The position numbers and the translations under genes are program-made. From Streptomyces sp. CB00316 (GTDB taxonomy: Bacteria; Actinomycetota; Actinomycetes; Streptomycetales; Streptomycetaceae): DNA of 64,000 nucleotides. The notes below the pieces were generated by a model. The model was given only the letters and a program-made list of their open reading frames with translations, had not been told where the DNA came from and did no database searches. Where the stretch lies: the NCBI RefSeq assembly GCF_001905595.1, contig NZ_LIXI01000010.1, positions 124,001 to 188,000 on the forward strand. Direction: 5' to 3'. Below are positions 49,192-57,945 of the stretch, one piece after another. The first letter of the stretch is position 1. Each line of letters begins with the position of its first letter.

Positions 49192-49769
49192 GATTAACCC
49201 TTCTCGTACCGGTCGCCCCGTAGCGGAGCGCCCTGATCAACTCGGCGCCTGCGGTTTGGTTCCGCGCGTTCACCCGAATGCCGGGCACGGGGGCGCACTG
49301 CGCGGGAGTGCGACCGGCCCATGCCTGCGCGCGCCCCAACACTGCCTCTGTTCGCACGACCATCTGTTCGTGAAGAAACTGCGTACGCGGCGCCTTGCGC
49401 GCTCGCCCGAACGGGTCGACCTGCGCCGACCGCCCCCTCACCCCGCACCCATCACCGCACCGCCCCCGGCGAGGTCAACACCGTTCATCGAACGGAAAGT
49501 TGGGGCTGAATCGTTTCCCTTCAACAGCGGTGGGGTCAGGGGACGGTTCACCCAATCCATCCGTTCGGGTGATTACACATTTTCCACGCCGCCCCGAGTT
49601 TCCCGCCCGGTCTTCGATCGTTAGGGCAATCGTCCAGCGCGCGTGTATCGACTTTCACCATGGCTTCCCGCGGGGATCCGGGTATCCGTCACAACAGCGG
49701 CACCACCCGACGGCTCCGCGCGAAGCACCCACGCGAATGTTTCGCGAATGTCCTAAGGAAGGGCAAATA
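49192..49769. promoter_or_regulatory. 578-bp divergent region between rodlin 3 and the long chaplin
   Basis: No gene is seen. Short inverted repeats occur: CCGTTC ATC GAACGG (49481-49495), and TCACCC (49548-49553) with GGGTGA (49567-49572). These lie on the side of the long chaplin and may be regulator sites. The left half, about 49250-49470, is uneventful. Confidence 0.4.
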
Positions 49770-50609
49770 ATGCGACAGGCCTTGAATAAAAGCATGATCG
49801 TCATGGCAGCCGCGTCGGGCCTCCTGGCCGCGGCCGGCGGTTCCGCGCACGCCGACGCGTCGGCCGAGGGCGCTGCCGTCGGTTCGCCGGGGGTCGGTTC
49901 GGGGAATGCCGTGCAGGTGCCGGTGCACATCCCGGTCAACGCGTGCGGCAACACCGTCAATGTGATCGCCCTGTTGAACCCCGCGTTCGGCAACTCCTGC
50001 GCGAACGTGAGCTCCAGCGGCCACGACGACGGTTACGGGAACGGTCAGGGCGGGAACGGCACGGGCGGTGCCGGCGCCGAGGGCGCGGCCGTCGGCTCCC
50101 CCGGGGTGCTCTCGGGCAACCTCGTCCAGGCCCCGGTCCACGTGCCGTTGAACGTGTGCGGCAACACCGTGAACGTGGTCGGTGCGCTCAACCCGGTCTT
50201 CGGCAACAAGTGCGCGAACGTGAGCGGCCCGAAGGACGACTACCCGCCCACCGAGCCGCCGGTCGAGGAGCCGCCGACCGAGGAGCCCCCCACCGAAGAG
50301 CCGCCCACGGAGGAGCCCCCGACCGAGGAGCCGCCCACCGAGGAGCCTCCGGTCGACGAGCCGCCGACCCAGGAGCCCCCCGTCGACGAGCCGCCGGTCG
50401 AGGAGCCCCCGGCCGAGCAGCCGCCCACCGACACGCCCGGGTCGAACACCCCCGGGCCGAACACTCCGGGCACGCACACCCCCGGCTCCGAGACCCCGGG
50501 CCTGGCCGACACCGGTGCGGCCGGTCTCGGCCTGGCGGCAGGCGCGAGCGCCGCGCTGCTGCTGGGCGGGACGGTGCTGATGCGCCGCACCCGTAACGCG
50601 CGGGACTGA
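49770..50609 (+). CDS. Long chaplin, two chaplin domains with sortase signal
   Basis: 279 residues from ATG 49770; AAGGAAGG is upstream. The signal peptide ends AHA (about 27-28). Two chaplin domains (about 33-80 and 104-151) have Cys pairs 59/77 and 130/148. A linker of about 64 residues is made of PPTEE-type pentapeptides, followed by a Pro/Gly/Ser/Thr stretch. LADTG (245-249), a TM helix and an MRRTRNARD tail complete a sortase anchor. Long chaplins (ChpA-C type) fix the rodlet layer to peptidoglycan. The charged (EEPPT) spacer is a conspicuous extension that should hold the chaplin pair away from the wall. Confidence 0.96.
   Translation: MRQALNKSMIVMAAASGLLAAAGGSAHADASAEGAAVGSPGVGSGNAVQVPVHIPVNACGNTVNVIALLNPAFGNSCANVSSSGHDDGYGNGQGGNGTGGAGAEGAAVGSPGVLSGNLVQAPVHVPLNVCGNTVNVVGALNPVFGNKCANVSGPKDDYPPTEPPVEEPPTEEPPTEEPPTEEPPTEEPPTEEPPVDEPPTQEPPVDEPPVEEPPAEQPPTDTPGSNTPGPNTPGTHTPGSETPGLADTGAAGLGLAAGASAALLLGGTVLMRRTRNARD
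50244..50435 (+). repeat. 15-bp tandem repeats encoding PPTEE units
   Basis: About 12 imperfect copies of a pentapeptide (PPTEE, with PPVEE, PPVDE, PPTQE, PPAEQ variants), each 15 bp long. The first copies are the most alike and the later ones vary, as expected for a slipping repeat that decays from one end. It is in frame throughout. Confidence 0.85.
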
Positions 50610-50630
50610 TACCCACCCGCCGCAGGAACG

Positions 50631-50668
50631 AGGTCCGGCCGGACAGCGGGGACTGTCCGGCCGGACCT
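50631..50668 (+). terminator. 16-bp perfect terminator of the long chaplin
   Basis: Arms 50631-50646 and 50653-50668 are perfect, loop CGGGGA, 21 bp past the stop, followed by TCT. Confidence 0.8.
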
Positions 50669-50734
50669 TCTCCGCGCTCGAGCCGGACGGGCGCTCGACG
50701 CGGGAACTGGCCCGCCGGCCCTCCCCCTGACGCC

Positions 50735-51007
50735 GTGCAACTGGAGCCTGCTGTGGCGGTCGTTGCGCGCGAGCGTCGGGGCGATGCGGTATCTGCGGGG
50801 AGAGCCCGTCACCTCGGATGCGGACGCCGTTCCGGGGCCGTACGTACGCGAGCTGGGCCTCCGCCTGGGCCGGGCGGGCCCAGGCGGAGGAGACCCCCGA
50901 CCGGTCGGCCATGGGAGCGGGAGGACGTGGACAGCTGGTTCCGTGGGGTGCTGGCCGGGACGCGGCACTACCTGTACGAGCAGCCAGGGGCCGGCGTCAC
51001 GGCGTGA
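50735..51007 (+). pseudogene. Possible decayed gene between chaplin and thiolase
   Basis: Plausible protein text appears in two frames. One gives RASVGAMRYLRGEPV and SDADAVPGPYVRELGLRLGR (about 50765-50870). Another gives EDVDSWFRGVLAGTRHYLYEQPG before a stop at 51005. They cannot be one frame without a shift near 50900. I do not recognise a family. This may be an inactivated gene or chance. It overlaps the 3' end of the thiolase by about 10 bp. Confidence 0.3.
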
Positions 51008-52217
51008 CCCGTTCGAAGACGGCGGCGAGTGCCTGGCCGCCGCCGATGCACATCGTCTCCAGGCCGTAGCGGCCCTCGCGGCGATGGAGTTCGCGGGTGA
51101 GCGTGGCGAGGATGCGGGCCCCGGTGGCGCCGACCGGGTGGCCGAGCGAGATGCCCGAGCCATTGACGTTGATCCGCTGTTCGTGGTCCTTCTCGCCGAG
51201 GCCCAGCTCCCGGGTGCAGGCGAGGACCTGGGCGGCGAACGCCTCGTTCAGCTCGATCAGGTCGAGGTCGGCGAGGGTGAGGCCGGCCCGGTCCAGTGCC
51301 GTACGGGTGGCGGCGACGGGGGCGATGCCCATCGTGGCGGCGGGGACGCCGGCGCGAGCGCAGGAGACGAGGCGGACGAGCGGTGTGAGGCCGAGGCGTT
51401 CGGCGGTCTCGGCGCTGGTGACCAGGCAGGCGGCGGCCGCGTCGTTCTGGCCGCTGGCGTTGCCCGCCGTGACCGTGGCCTCCGGGTCGGACTCGGCCAT
51501 CACCGGGCGCAGCGCGGCGAGCTGTTCGGCGGTGGTGTCGGGGCGGGGGTGCTCGTCGACGGTAACGGTCGTTTCGCCCTTGCGGGTGCGTACGGTGACG
51601 GGGACGGTCTCCGCCGCGTACCGGCCCTCGGCGGTGGCGGTGACCGCCCGTTGCTGGGAGCGCAGGGCCAGGGCGTCCTGGTCGGCGCGGCTGATCCCGT
51701 ACTCCCGGCGCAGGTTCTCGGCGGTCTCGATCATGCCGCCGGGGACCGGGTGGTGGACACCTCCGGCGGTGACCCGGCCCCGGGCGAGGGAGTCGTGGAG
51801 CTGGAGGCCGGGGCCCTTGATGCCCCAGCGTCCGTCGTGGGTGTAGTAAGGCGCGGCGCTCATGACGTCGACCCCGCCGGCGATCACGACCTCGCTGAAC
51901 CCGGTCGTGATCTGCATGGCCGCGTCCAGGACCGCCTGGAGCCCGGAGCCGCAGCGGCGGTCGATCTGGGTGCCGGTGACGGTGGTGGGCAGCCCGGCGT
52001 CCAGGGCGGCGACCCGGCCGATGGCGGGGGCCTCGCTGGACGGATAGGCGTGGCCGAGGATCACCTCGTCGACCCGGTCGGGGTCGATGCCCGTGCGGGC
52101 GACGACCTCGGCGATGACGTGCGCGGCGAGCGAGGCCGGTGTCTGCTGCGCGAACGCTCCGCCGAAGCGGCCGATGGGGGTGCGCAGCGGTTCGCAGATG
52201 ACGACTTCGAGCGGCAC
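50997..52217 (-). CDS. Acetyl-CoA C-acyltransferase (thiolase)
   Basis: 406 residues from GTG 52217, with AGGAAAGG upstream; a longer frame is unsupported. Thiolase landmarks: Cys89 in DRRCGSGLQAV, then VAGGVDVMSAAPY, NASGQNDAAAACLV, ELNEAFAAQVLA, His in SGISLGHPVGATGAR, and the C-terminal Cys in MCIGGGQ. It cleaves or forms 3-oxoacyl-CoA. It is 137 bp downstream of the LysR gene, also on the minus strand, and divergent from the CoA-transferase operon. This fits a shared short-chain or aromatic-derived acid pathway such as oxoadipyl-CoA cleavage. The exact substrate is inference. Confidence 0.94.
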   Translation of the reverse strand: MPLEVVICEPLRTPIGRFGGAFAQQTPASLAAHVIAEVVARTGIDPDRVDEVILGHAYPSSEAPAIGRVAALDAGLPTTVTGTQIDRRCGSGLQAVLDAAMQITTGFSEVVIAGGVDVMSAAPYYTHDGRWGIKGPGLQLHDSLARGRVTAGGVHHPVPGGMIETAENLRREYGISRADQDALALRSQQRAVTATAEGRYAAETVPVTVRTRKGETTVTVDEHPRPDTTAEQLAALRPVMAESDPEATVTAGNASGQNDAAAACLVTSAETAERLGLTPLVRLVSCARAGVPAATMGIAPVAATRTALDRAGLTLADLDLIELNEAFAAQVLACTRELGLGEKDHEQRINVNGSGISLGHPVGATGARILATLTRELHRREGRYGLETMCIGGGQALAAVFERVTP

Positions 52218-52354
52218 GGCGGGGCCTTTCCTGTCCTGAGGGCGGTGGCGGTGGCGGTAGGCGCGGGTGCGGGCGTGCGGTGGTAGTGACCTTCGCATTG
52301 CGGCGCTGAGTCGGTCCAATATCGAATGCGTGCCTGGTTGAGAGGCTCAGCGTC

Positions 52355-53260
52355 TCAATCGGCGTGAGGCACGGGCGTCGGCAGGGCGTCCTCCGCCACC
52401 GCGAGTACCGCGCGCAGGGCGGCGGAGGGGTTGTCGGCGCGCCAGGCGAGAGCAGCGCGGAGGCGGATGGGAGGACCGGCGAGAGGGCGGTAGACCAGGC
52501 CGTTCTGCTGGATGTGCTGGACGGAGGTGACCGTGAGGGTGACGCCGACCCCGGCGGCGACCAGGGCGAGGATCGTGTACGAGTCGGGGGCTTCCTGGAC
52601 GACGCGCGGGGTGAACCCGGCGCTCTCGCATGCCTCGGTCATGGCGTCGCGGACGGTGGAGCCGGAGTTGGCGGGGAAGGAGACGAACGGTTCGCCGGCG
52701 AGTACGTCGAGGGGTACGGCCTCCCGCCGAGCGAGCGGGTGGTCGGAGGGCAGGGCGCAGACCAGCTCCTCCTCGTCGATCACGCGGTGGGCGACGCCGG
52801 GCCGGGTGACCGGCAGCCGGACGAAGCCGAGGTCGAGCGAGCCGTCGGCGACCCGGGAGAGGGCGGTGTTGGCGTACGTCTGGCCGGTCATGACGAGTTC
52901 GAGCCCGGGGTGGGCGGCGCGCACGGCACGGGTGAGCTGGGGCAGCGTCTCGTGGCTGGAGGCCCCGGCGAAGCCGATGGTGATCCGGCCGTACTCGCCG
53001 ATCCCCGCCGATCTGGCGGCCCGCACGGCGGTGTCCAGGTCGTCGAGGACGGTCCGTACGGGTCCGAGGAAGGACTCCCCCGCGCTGGTGAGCCGGACGG
53101 AGCGGGTGTTGCGGTGGAAGAGCTGGACGCCGAGCTCCCTCTCCAGCTGGCGGATCTGCTGGCTCAGCGGCGGCTGGGCCATCTGGAGCCGCTTGGCGGC
53201 CCGGCCGAAGTGCAGCTCCTCGGCCACGGCGAGGAAGGCGTTCAGGTGGCGCACTTCCAT
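52355..53260 (-). CDS. LysR-family transcriptional regulator
   Basis: 301 residues. The HTH is MEVRHLNAFLAVAEELHFGRAAKRLQMAQPPLSQQIRQLERELGVQLFHR, where the L-x-Q-P-P-L-S-x-Q-I form and RTLNAFLAVAEELHF are close to the CatM/BenM/PcaQ side of the family. The periplasmic-binding-protein-like effector domain (about 90-295) has ITIGFAGASSHETLPQL and ALPSDHPLARR. Lying between the thiolase and the CoA-transferase operon, it is their likely regulator. Its own start is 121 bp from the CoA-transferase start, leaving room for a shared operator with the T-N11-A motif of LysR proteins, which I cannot pin down. Confidence 0.92.
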   Translation of the reverse strand: MEVRHLNAFLAVAEELHFGRAAKRLQMAQPPLSQQIRQLERELGVQLFHRNTRSVRLTSAGESFLGPVRTVLDDLDTAVRAARSAGIGEYGRITIGFAGASSHETLPQLTRAVRAAHPGLELVMTGQTYANTALSRVADGSLDLGFVRLPVTRPGVAHRVIDEEELVCALPSDHPLARREAVPLDVLAGEPFVSFPANSGSTVRDAMTEACESAGFTPRVVQEAPDSYTILALVAAGVGVTLTVTSVQHIQQNGLVYRPLAGPPIRLRAALAWRADNPSAALRAVLAVAEDALPTPVPHAD

Positions 53261-53381
53261 GGGGACACCCCTCGCGTCATTGATATGCCCTGCGTCTTGA
53301 TCCGACCTTAATTCGGTATTGGACAGCCATCAATGGGCGCTGGCACCGTGGGGCCCGCGTAGGCGGACGATGAGGAGAAGC

Positions 53382-54323
53382 GTGGACCGGACGGCCGGCA
53401 AGGTCATGTCGATGAGGGAGGCCGTCGCCTCCTTCGTCCACGACGGGGACACCGTGAGCCTCGAAGGGTTCACCCATCTCATCCCGACCGCCGCCGGGCA
53501 CGAGATCATCCGGCAGGGCCGCCGGGATCTCACGGTCGTCCGGATGACGGCGGACATCGTGGTGGACCAGATGCTGGCCGCGGGGTGCGTGACGCGGCTG
53601 GTCTCCTCCTTCGTGGGGAACTCCTCCGCCGGTTCGCTCGGTGAGCTGCGGCGGCGTATCGAGCACGCCGACCCCGAGCCGCTGGCGTTCGAGGAGTACA
53701 GCCACTACGGGATGGTCTGCCGCTACCTCGCCGGTGCGCAGCGGCTGCCGTTCCACCCGCTGCGCTCGTACGCGGGCAGCGACCTCCCGTCGGTCAACCC
53801 CGGTATGCGTAAAGTCACTTCGCCCTACCCGGCTGCCGATGGAACCACCGAGCAGATCTACGTCGTGCCGCCCGTCAACCCGGACGTGACGTTCATCCAC
53901 GCCCAGCGTGCCGACCGCCGGGGCAACACGCAGATCTGGGGGGTGACCGGCATCCAGGCCGAGGCGGTGTACGCGGCGGAGAAGGCGGTCGTGGTGGTGG
54001 AGGAGCTGGTGGCGGACGAGGTGGTGCGCGCGGACCCGAACCGCACCCTCGTCCCCGCGCACGCGGTCGACGCGGTGGTCCTCTGCCCGCGCGGGGCGCA
54101 TCCCTCGTTCGCGCAGGGCTACTACGACCGGGACAACGCCTTCTACCGGGCCTGGTCCGCGATCAGCAAGGACCCGGTGCGGTTGCGGGAGTGGCTGGAG
54201 GAGTGGGTGTACGGAACCACCGACCACGCGGCGTACGTGGCGAAGCTCGGCGAGGAGTTCTGGTCCGGGCTCGCGATCGGCGAGGCGCTGAGCGAGCCGG
54301 TGAACTACGGGAGGCGGCTGTGA
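53382..54323 (+). CDS. CoA-transferase subunit A (oxo-acid / glutaconate type)
   Basis: 313 residues from GTG 53382, with GAGGAGA 4-5 bp upstream. ATG 53370 is a weaker alternative. Family I CoA-transferase alpha motifs are GKVMSMREAVASFVHDGDTVSLEGFTHLIPTAAGHEIIRQ, a nucleotide-like VSLEGF, and YVVPPVNPDVTFIHAQRADRRGN. The pattern resembles glutaconate/IpdA-type alpha subunits more than short-chain PcaI ones. The alpha subunit binds CoA, while the beta subunit carries the Glu. The stop is overlapped by the next start (GTGA), so A and B are coupled. IpdAB-type members hydrolyse steroid ring intermediates, an alternative function. Confidence 0.92.
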   Translation: MDRTAGKVMSMREAVASFVHDGDTVSLEGFTHLIPTAAGHEIIRQGRRDLTVVRMTADIVVDQMLAAGCVTRLVSSFVGNSSAGSLGELRRRIEHADPEPLAFEEYSHYGMVCRYLAGAQRLPFHPLRSYAGSDLPSVNPGMRKVTSPYPAADGTTEQIYVVPPVNPDVTFIHAQRADRRGNTQIWGVTGIQAEAVYAAEKAVVVVEELVADEVVRADPNRTLVPAHAVDAVVLCPRGAHPSFAQGYYDRDNAFYRAWSAISKDPVRLREWLEEWVYGTTDHAAYVAKLGEEFWSGLAIGEALSEPVNYGRRL

Positions 54324-55105
54324 GCGAGGAGTGTACGCAGACCACGGGGGCCGTCACCTCGTCGGAGCTGCTCTCCGTCGTCGCCGCCCGCGAACTGGCG
54401 GGCCGCCGGACCGTGTTCGCGGGCATCGGGCTGCCGACGCTCGCCGCCGAGCTGGCGCATCTGACCGTCGCGCCGGAGATCGAGGCGGTGTACGAGTCGG
54501 GGGTCTGCGGGGCTCATCCGTCCCGTCTGCCGGAGACCATCGCGGACGCCGTGCTGATCACGGGTGCCGAGGCGGTGCTGACGATGCCCGCGCTGTTCGG
54601 CTCCGTGCTCCAGGGCGGCCACATCGACGTCGGCTTCCTGGGCGCCGCGCAGATCGACCGGTGGGGCAACCTCAACACCTCGGTGATCGGGGAGTGGGAG
54701 CGCCCGTCGGTGCGGTTGCCGGGCTCCGGGGGCGCGGTCGAGGTGATGGCCAACGCCCGGGAGGTCTTCGTCGTGATGCGCCGCCACACCCCGCGCTCCT
54801 TCGCCGGCACCCTCGACTTCTGCACCACGCCCGGCCCCGACCGGGCGCTCGCGGACGGCATCCGCCCGCTCGGCACCGGCGTCACCCGGGTCATCACCGA
54901 GTTGGGCATCCTCGCCCGTGACGGCGTCGGCGACGAACTGCGGCTGGTCGCTGTGCACCCCGGGGTCACCGTCGGGCAGGTGCGGGCCGCGACCGGCTGG
55001 GAGCTGAAGGTGGCCGACACGGTGACGACGGTGGAGCCGCCCACGGATGCGGAGCTGCGGCTCCTGCGCGACGATGTCGACCCGCACCGCGTCTACCTCC
55101 GCTGA
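54320..55105 (+). CDS. CoA-transferase subunit B
   Basis: 261 residues from GTG 54320, overlapping the A stop by 4 bp. The active Glu is in IEAVYESGVCGAHPSRLP, i.e. the Y-E-S-G form of glutaconate CoA-transferase beta chains. The GGHIDVGFLGAAQIDRWGNLNTSVIGEW stretch is the usual CoA-binding face. Together with subunit A it transfers CoA between acids, or hydrolyses a ring as IpdAB does. It is followed by the hydroxyacyl-CoA dehydrogenase after 42 bp. Confidence 0.92.
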   Translation: MSEECTQTTGAVTSSELLSVVAARELAGRRTVFAGIGLPTLAAELAHLTVAPEIEAVYESGVCGAHPSRLPETIADAVLITGAEAVLTMPALFGSVLQGGHIDVGFLGAAQIDRWGNLNTSVIGEWERPSVRLPGSGGAVEVMANAREVFVVMRRHTPRSFAGTLDFCTTPGPDRALADGIRPLGTGVTRVITELGILARDGVGDELRLVAVHPGVTVGQVRAATGWELKVADTVTTVEPPTDAELRLLRDDVDPHRVYLR

Positions 55106-55147
55106 CACCCTCTTCATCACCATCTCCGCCGGAAGGGCCCAACTGCC

Positions 55148-56698
55148 ATGCGTATCAGGATCGTCGGAGCCGGGGCCATGGGCCGCGGCATCGCCCAGTG
55201 GGCGGCGAGCGCGGGACACACCGTGGAGCTGGGCGACGTACGGGCCGAAGCGGTGACGGACGCCGTGGAGTTCGTCGTCTCGATGCTGGACCGGGCGGTG
55301 GCCAAGGGCCGGATGTCCGTCGCCGACCGGGACTCGTCCGTGGCGCGGCTGGTGCCGCTGGCCGACCCGTGGGCGGCCGGGCCGGACGTGGAGCTGGTCA
55401 TCGAGGCCGTACGGGAGGACCTGGAGACCAAGGCCGAGGTGTTCGGGAAGCTGGAGCGGGCGCTGCCCTCCTCCGCCGTCTTCGCGACCAACACCTCGTC
55501 CCTGTCGGTGACCCGGATCGCGGCGACCCTCCAGGACCCCTCGCGCCTGGCCGGGCTGCACTTCTTCAACCCGGTGCCGCTGATGCGGATCGTGGAGGTG
55601 GTGCCGGGCGCGGCGACCCGCCCGGAGATCCCGGCCGCGCTGACCGAGCTGGTGGAGGGGTGCGGGCACCGGGCGGTGACGGTGGCCGACACCCCCGGCT
55701 TTCTGGTCAACCACGCGGGGCGCGGGCTGGTGACTGAGGCGCTCGCGCTGCTGGAGGAGTCGGTGGCGGGGCCGGCGGAGATCGACCGGATCGCGCGGGA
55801 CGTGCTGGGGCTGCGGATGGGCCCGTTCGAGCTGATGGACCTCACCGGGCTCGACGTCACTGCCGCGGTGATCGACTCGATCTGGCAGGGCTTCCGGTAC
55901 GAGGACCGGCTGCGCCCGTCCTACCTCACCCCGAACCGGGTGGTGGCCGGGCTGCACGGCCGCAAGACGGGGCAGGGCTGGTACGCGTACGGCGAGGGCG
56001 CCGGCGCGCCCGCGCCGGAACCGGCGGTGGCCGGGATGGGCGACCGGCCGGTGTTCCTGGCCGCGAGCGGGTCCGCGGAGATCGCGTCGTACGTGGAGGC
56101 CCTCGCCGGTGCGCTGGAGGCGGCCGGGGTCCGGGTCGAGCGGGGCGACGGGCCCTCCGCCGAGGCGCTGGTGCTGGTGCCGGTCTGGGGCACCACGGTG
56201 TCCGGTGCGATCCGGGCGGGCGGGCTGCCGCCGGAGCGGACGGTGGGCGTGGAGGTGCTGCCCGCGGCCGGGCGGCGGCGGGTCCTGGCGGTGACGGCCG
56301 CCACCGGTCCGGCGGCGGCCCGGGACGCCCGGGCGGTGCTGGCGCGGGCGGCGGGCGACGACGAGCCGTACGCCGTGACGGTGGTGCGGGACACGGCGGG
56401 ATCCGTCGCGCAGAGGCTGCTGTCGTCGATCGTCGCGGTGGGTGCCTCGATCGCGGAGCGCCTCCTCGCCACCCCGGCCGACATCGACCTGGCGGTGACG
56501 ACCGGGCTCGGCTATCCGGCCGGGCCGCTGGCCTGGGGCGAGCGGATCGGGGCTCCCCGGCTGCTGGAGCTCCAGCGGGCGCTGCACGCGACGACGGGCG
56601 ACCCGCGCCACCGGCCGACGCGGTGGGTGACCGAGCGGGCGGATCTGGGGCTCGCGCTGACCGAGGCGGGGACTTCGGTCGACGACTGCTGGGGGTGA
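55148..56698 (+). CDS. 3-hydroxyacyl-CoA dehydrogenase
   Basis: 516 residues, longer than the single-domain (about 290) enzyme. The NAD-binding motif is GAGAMGRGIAQ (7-17). Catalytic segments are ATNTSSLSVTRIAA, GLHFFNPVPLMRIVEVV (the His) and TPGFLVNHAGRGLVTEAL. A second half (about 300-510) repeats the C-terminal domain (RVVAGLHGRKTGQGWY, then LLSSIVAVGASIAERLLATPADIDLAVTTGLGYPAGPLAWGERIG), as in PaaH-type two-C-domain dehydrogenases. It oxidises 3-hydroxyacyl-CoA to the 3-oxo form that the divergent thiolase would cleave. It is the last gene of the CoA-transferase operon. Confidence 0.94.
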   Translation: MRIRIVGAGAMGRGIAQWAASAGHTVELGDVRAEAVTDAVEFVVSMLDRAVAKGRMSVADRDSSVARLVPLADPWAAGPDVELVIEAVREDLETKAEVFGKLERALPSSAVFATNTSSLSVTRIAATLQDPSRLAGLHFFNPVPLMRIVEVVPGAATRPEIPAALTELVEGCGHRAVTVADTPGFLVNHAGRGLVTEALALLEESVAGPAEIDRIARDVLGLRMGPFELMDLTGLDVTAAVIDSIWQGFRYEDRLRPSYLTPNRVVAGLHGRKTGQGWYAYGEGAGAPAPEPAVAGMGDRPVFLAASGSAEIASYVEALAGALEAAGVRVERGDGPSAEALVLVPVWGTTVSGAIRAGGLPPERTVGVEVLPAAGRRRVLAVTAATGPAAARDARAVLARAAGDDEPYAVTVVRDTAGSVAQRLLSSIVAVGASIAERLLATPADIDLAVTTGLGYPAGPLAWGERIGAPRLLELQRALHATTGDPRHRPTRWVTERADLGLALTEAGTSVDDCWG

Positions 56699-56763
56699 CC
56701 TCTGGCGGACGCGCGTCCGATTCGTACAAGACCGTGGGGAGGCCCGATGGCTACGGTCGTCCC

Positions 56764-57183
56764 ATGACTCCACGACTCGACGCGATCAGCATCATCACGG
56801 CCGACCTGGCGGCCTCGCTCGCCTTCTACCGCAGGCTCGGCCTCGACATCCCGGCCGGGGCGGAGTCCGCCCCGCATGTGGAGGTGGTCCTGCCGGGCGG
56901 GCAGCGGCTGCTGTGGGACACCGAGGACGTCATCCTCTCGTTCGACCCGAGCTGGGAGCGCCCGGCGGGCGGCGAGCGGCTGGGGCTGGCGTTCGTCTGT
57001 GACAGCCCGGCGGAGGTGGACGCCCTGTACGCGGAGCTCACCGGTGCCGGGTACGCGGGGCACCTGAAGCCGTGGGACGCGGTGTGGGGGCAGCGCTACG
57101 CGGTGGTGCTGGACCCGGACGGCTGCGGGGTCTCGCTCTTCGCCGCGGCCTCCGCTTCTCCTGCTCCGCCCGCCGAGAAGTAG
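56764..57183 (+). CDS. VOC-superfamily protein
   Basis: 139 residues from ATG 56764. The VOC fold has DAISIITADLAASLAFYRRLGLDIPAG, RLGLAFVCDSPAEVDALYAELTGAGYAGHLKPWDAVWGQRYAVVLDPDGCGVSLFA. The usual D-P-D-G and Y-A-V-x-D motifs are present. Its last 88 bp overlap, antisense, the end of the AraC-like gene. The reaction is unknown; such proteins serve as glyoxalase-like, dioxygenase-like or bleomycin-binding enzymes. Confidence 0.85.
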   Translation: MTPRLDAISIITADLAASLAFYRRLGLDIPAGAESAPHVEVVLPGGQRLLWDTEDVILSFDPSWERPAGGERLGLAFVCDSPAEVDALYAELTGAGYAGHLKPWDAVWGQRYAVVLDPDGCGVSLFAAASASPAPPAEK

Positions 57184-57911
57184 GCCCCGAGGGTCGTTCC
57201 GGCCAGGTCGCGCATCTCGCGGGCGAGGTGGGCCTGGTCGGTGCAGCCCGCCGCCGAGGCCGCTTCGGCGTACGGGAGGCCGGTGCGGATGAACTCCAGG
57301 GCGCGCTGGAGGCGCAGCACGCGGGCCAGCGTCTTGGGGCCGTAGCCGAAGGCGGCCAGGGACCGGCGGTGGAGCTGGCGGGCGCCGAGCCCGGCGTCCG
57401 CCGCCGTCGCCGCGACGGACCGGCCTCGGCGCAGCCCCTCGGCGACGGCGACCGTCCGGGGGTCCGGGGGCCCGGTGTCGGCGATCCGGTCCAGGGCGAA
57501 CCGTTCCAGGGCCGCTGCGGGGTCGGTGGCCCCCTCGAACCGGTCGGTGAGCCGGCGTACGGCCGCCGAAGGCCAGAGCTCGGCCAGGTCGGCCCGTCGG
57601 TCGCGCAGCAGTGACGCCGGTACGCCGAGGAGTACGGGTGCGGTGCCGGGGGCGAACCGGACCGCGGCGCAGGAGACCCGGTTCTGCGGTTCCACCTCGA
57701 AGGCGTGGGTGTCCGGCCCGGCGACGACGATGCGGCCGCCGGTCCAGATCAGGTCCATGCAGCCGTCGGGCAGCACCGAGTGGGGATCCCGCGGCGGGCG
57801 GGCGGGGGCGTCCCAGGTCCAGACGACCGCACCGGGCAGCCGGGAGGGCCGTTCCCGGTAGCGGTGCCGCTCCTGCTTCTGCTCCCGTACGTGCTCCTGC
57901 GCCTGGGGCAT
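57096..57911 (-). CDS. AraC-family regulator
   Basis: 271 residues. An N-terminal cupin-like sensor (about 30-140: AVVWTWDAPARPPRDPHSVLPDGCMDLIWTGGRIVVAGPDTHAFEVEP) has the SVLPDGCMDLIW motif of DUF6597-type proteins. It is joined to a C-terminal AraC HTH (VAATAADAGLGARQLHRRSLAAFGYGPKTLARVLRLQRALEFIRTGLPYAEAASAAGCTDQAHLAREMRDLAGTTLGAY). The second HTH ends in DQAHLxRE. It converges on and overlaps the VOC gene. The target is unknown. Confidence 0.88.
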   Translation of the reverse strand: MPQAQEHVREQKQERHRYRERPSRLPGAVVWTWDAPARPPRDPHSVLPDGCMDLIWTGGRIVVAGPDTHAFEVEPQNRVSCAAVRFAPGTAPVLLGVPASLLRDRRADLAELWPSAAVRRLTDRFEGATDPAAALERFALDRIADTGPPDPRTVAVAEGLRRGRSVAATAADAGLGARQLHRRSLAAFGYGPKTLARVLRLQRALEFIRTGLPYAEAASAAGCTDQAHLAREMRDLAGTTLGAYFSAGGAGEAEAAAKSETPQPSGSSTTA

Positions 57912-57945
57912 GTCTCCACGCTAGCGCGGAGGGGTGGGAACAGGT

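Noticed and set aside
49192..49769. Specific BldN-sigma promoter for chaplin and rodlin genes
   Set aside because: Known biology predicts it, but I could not place consensus boxes reliably by eye.
50244..50435. CRISPR-like array
   Set aside because: Repeats are 15 bp, contiguous and in frame, without spacers; they encode a proline stalk.
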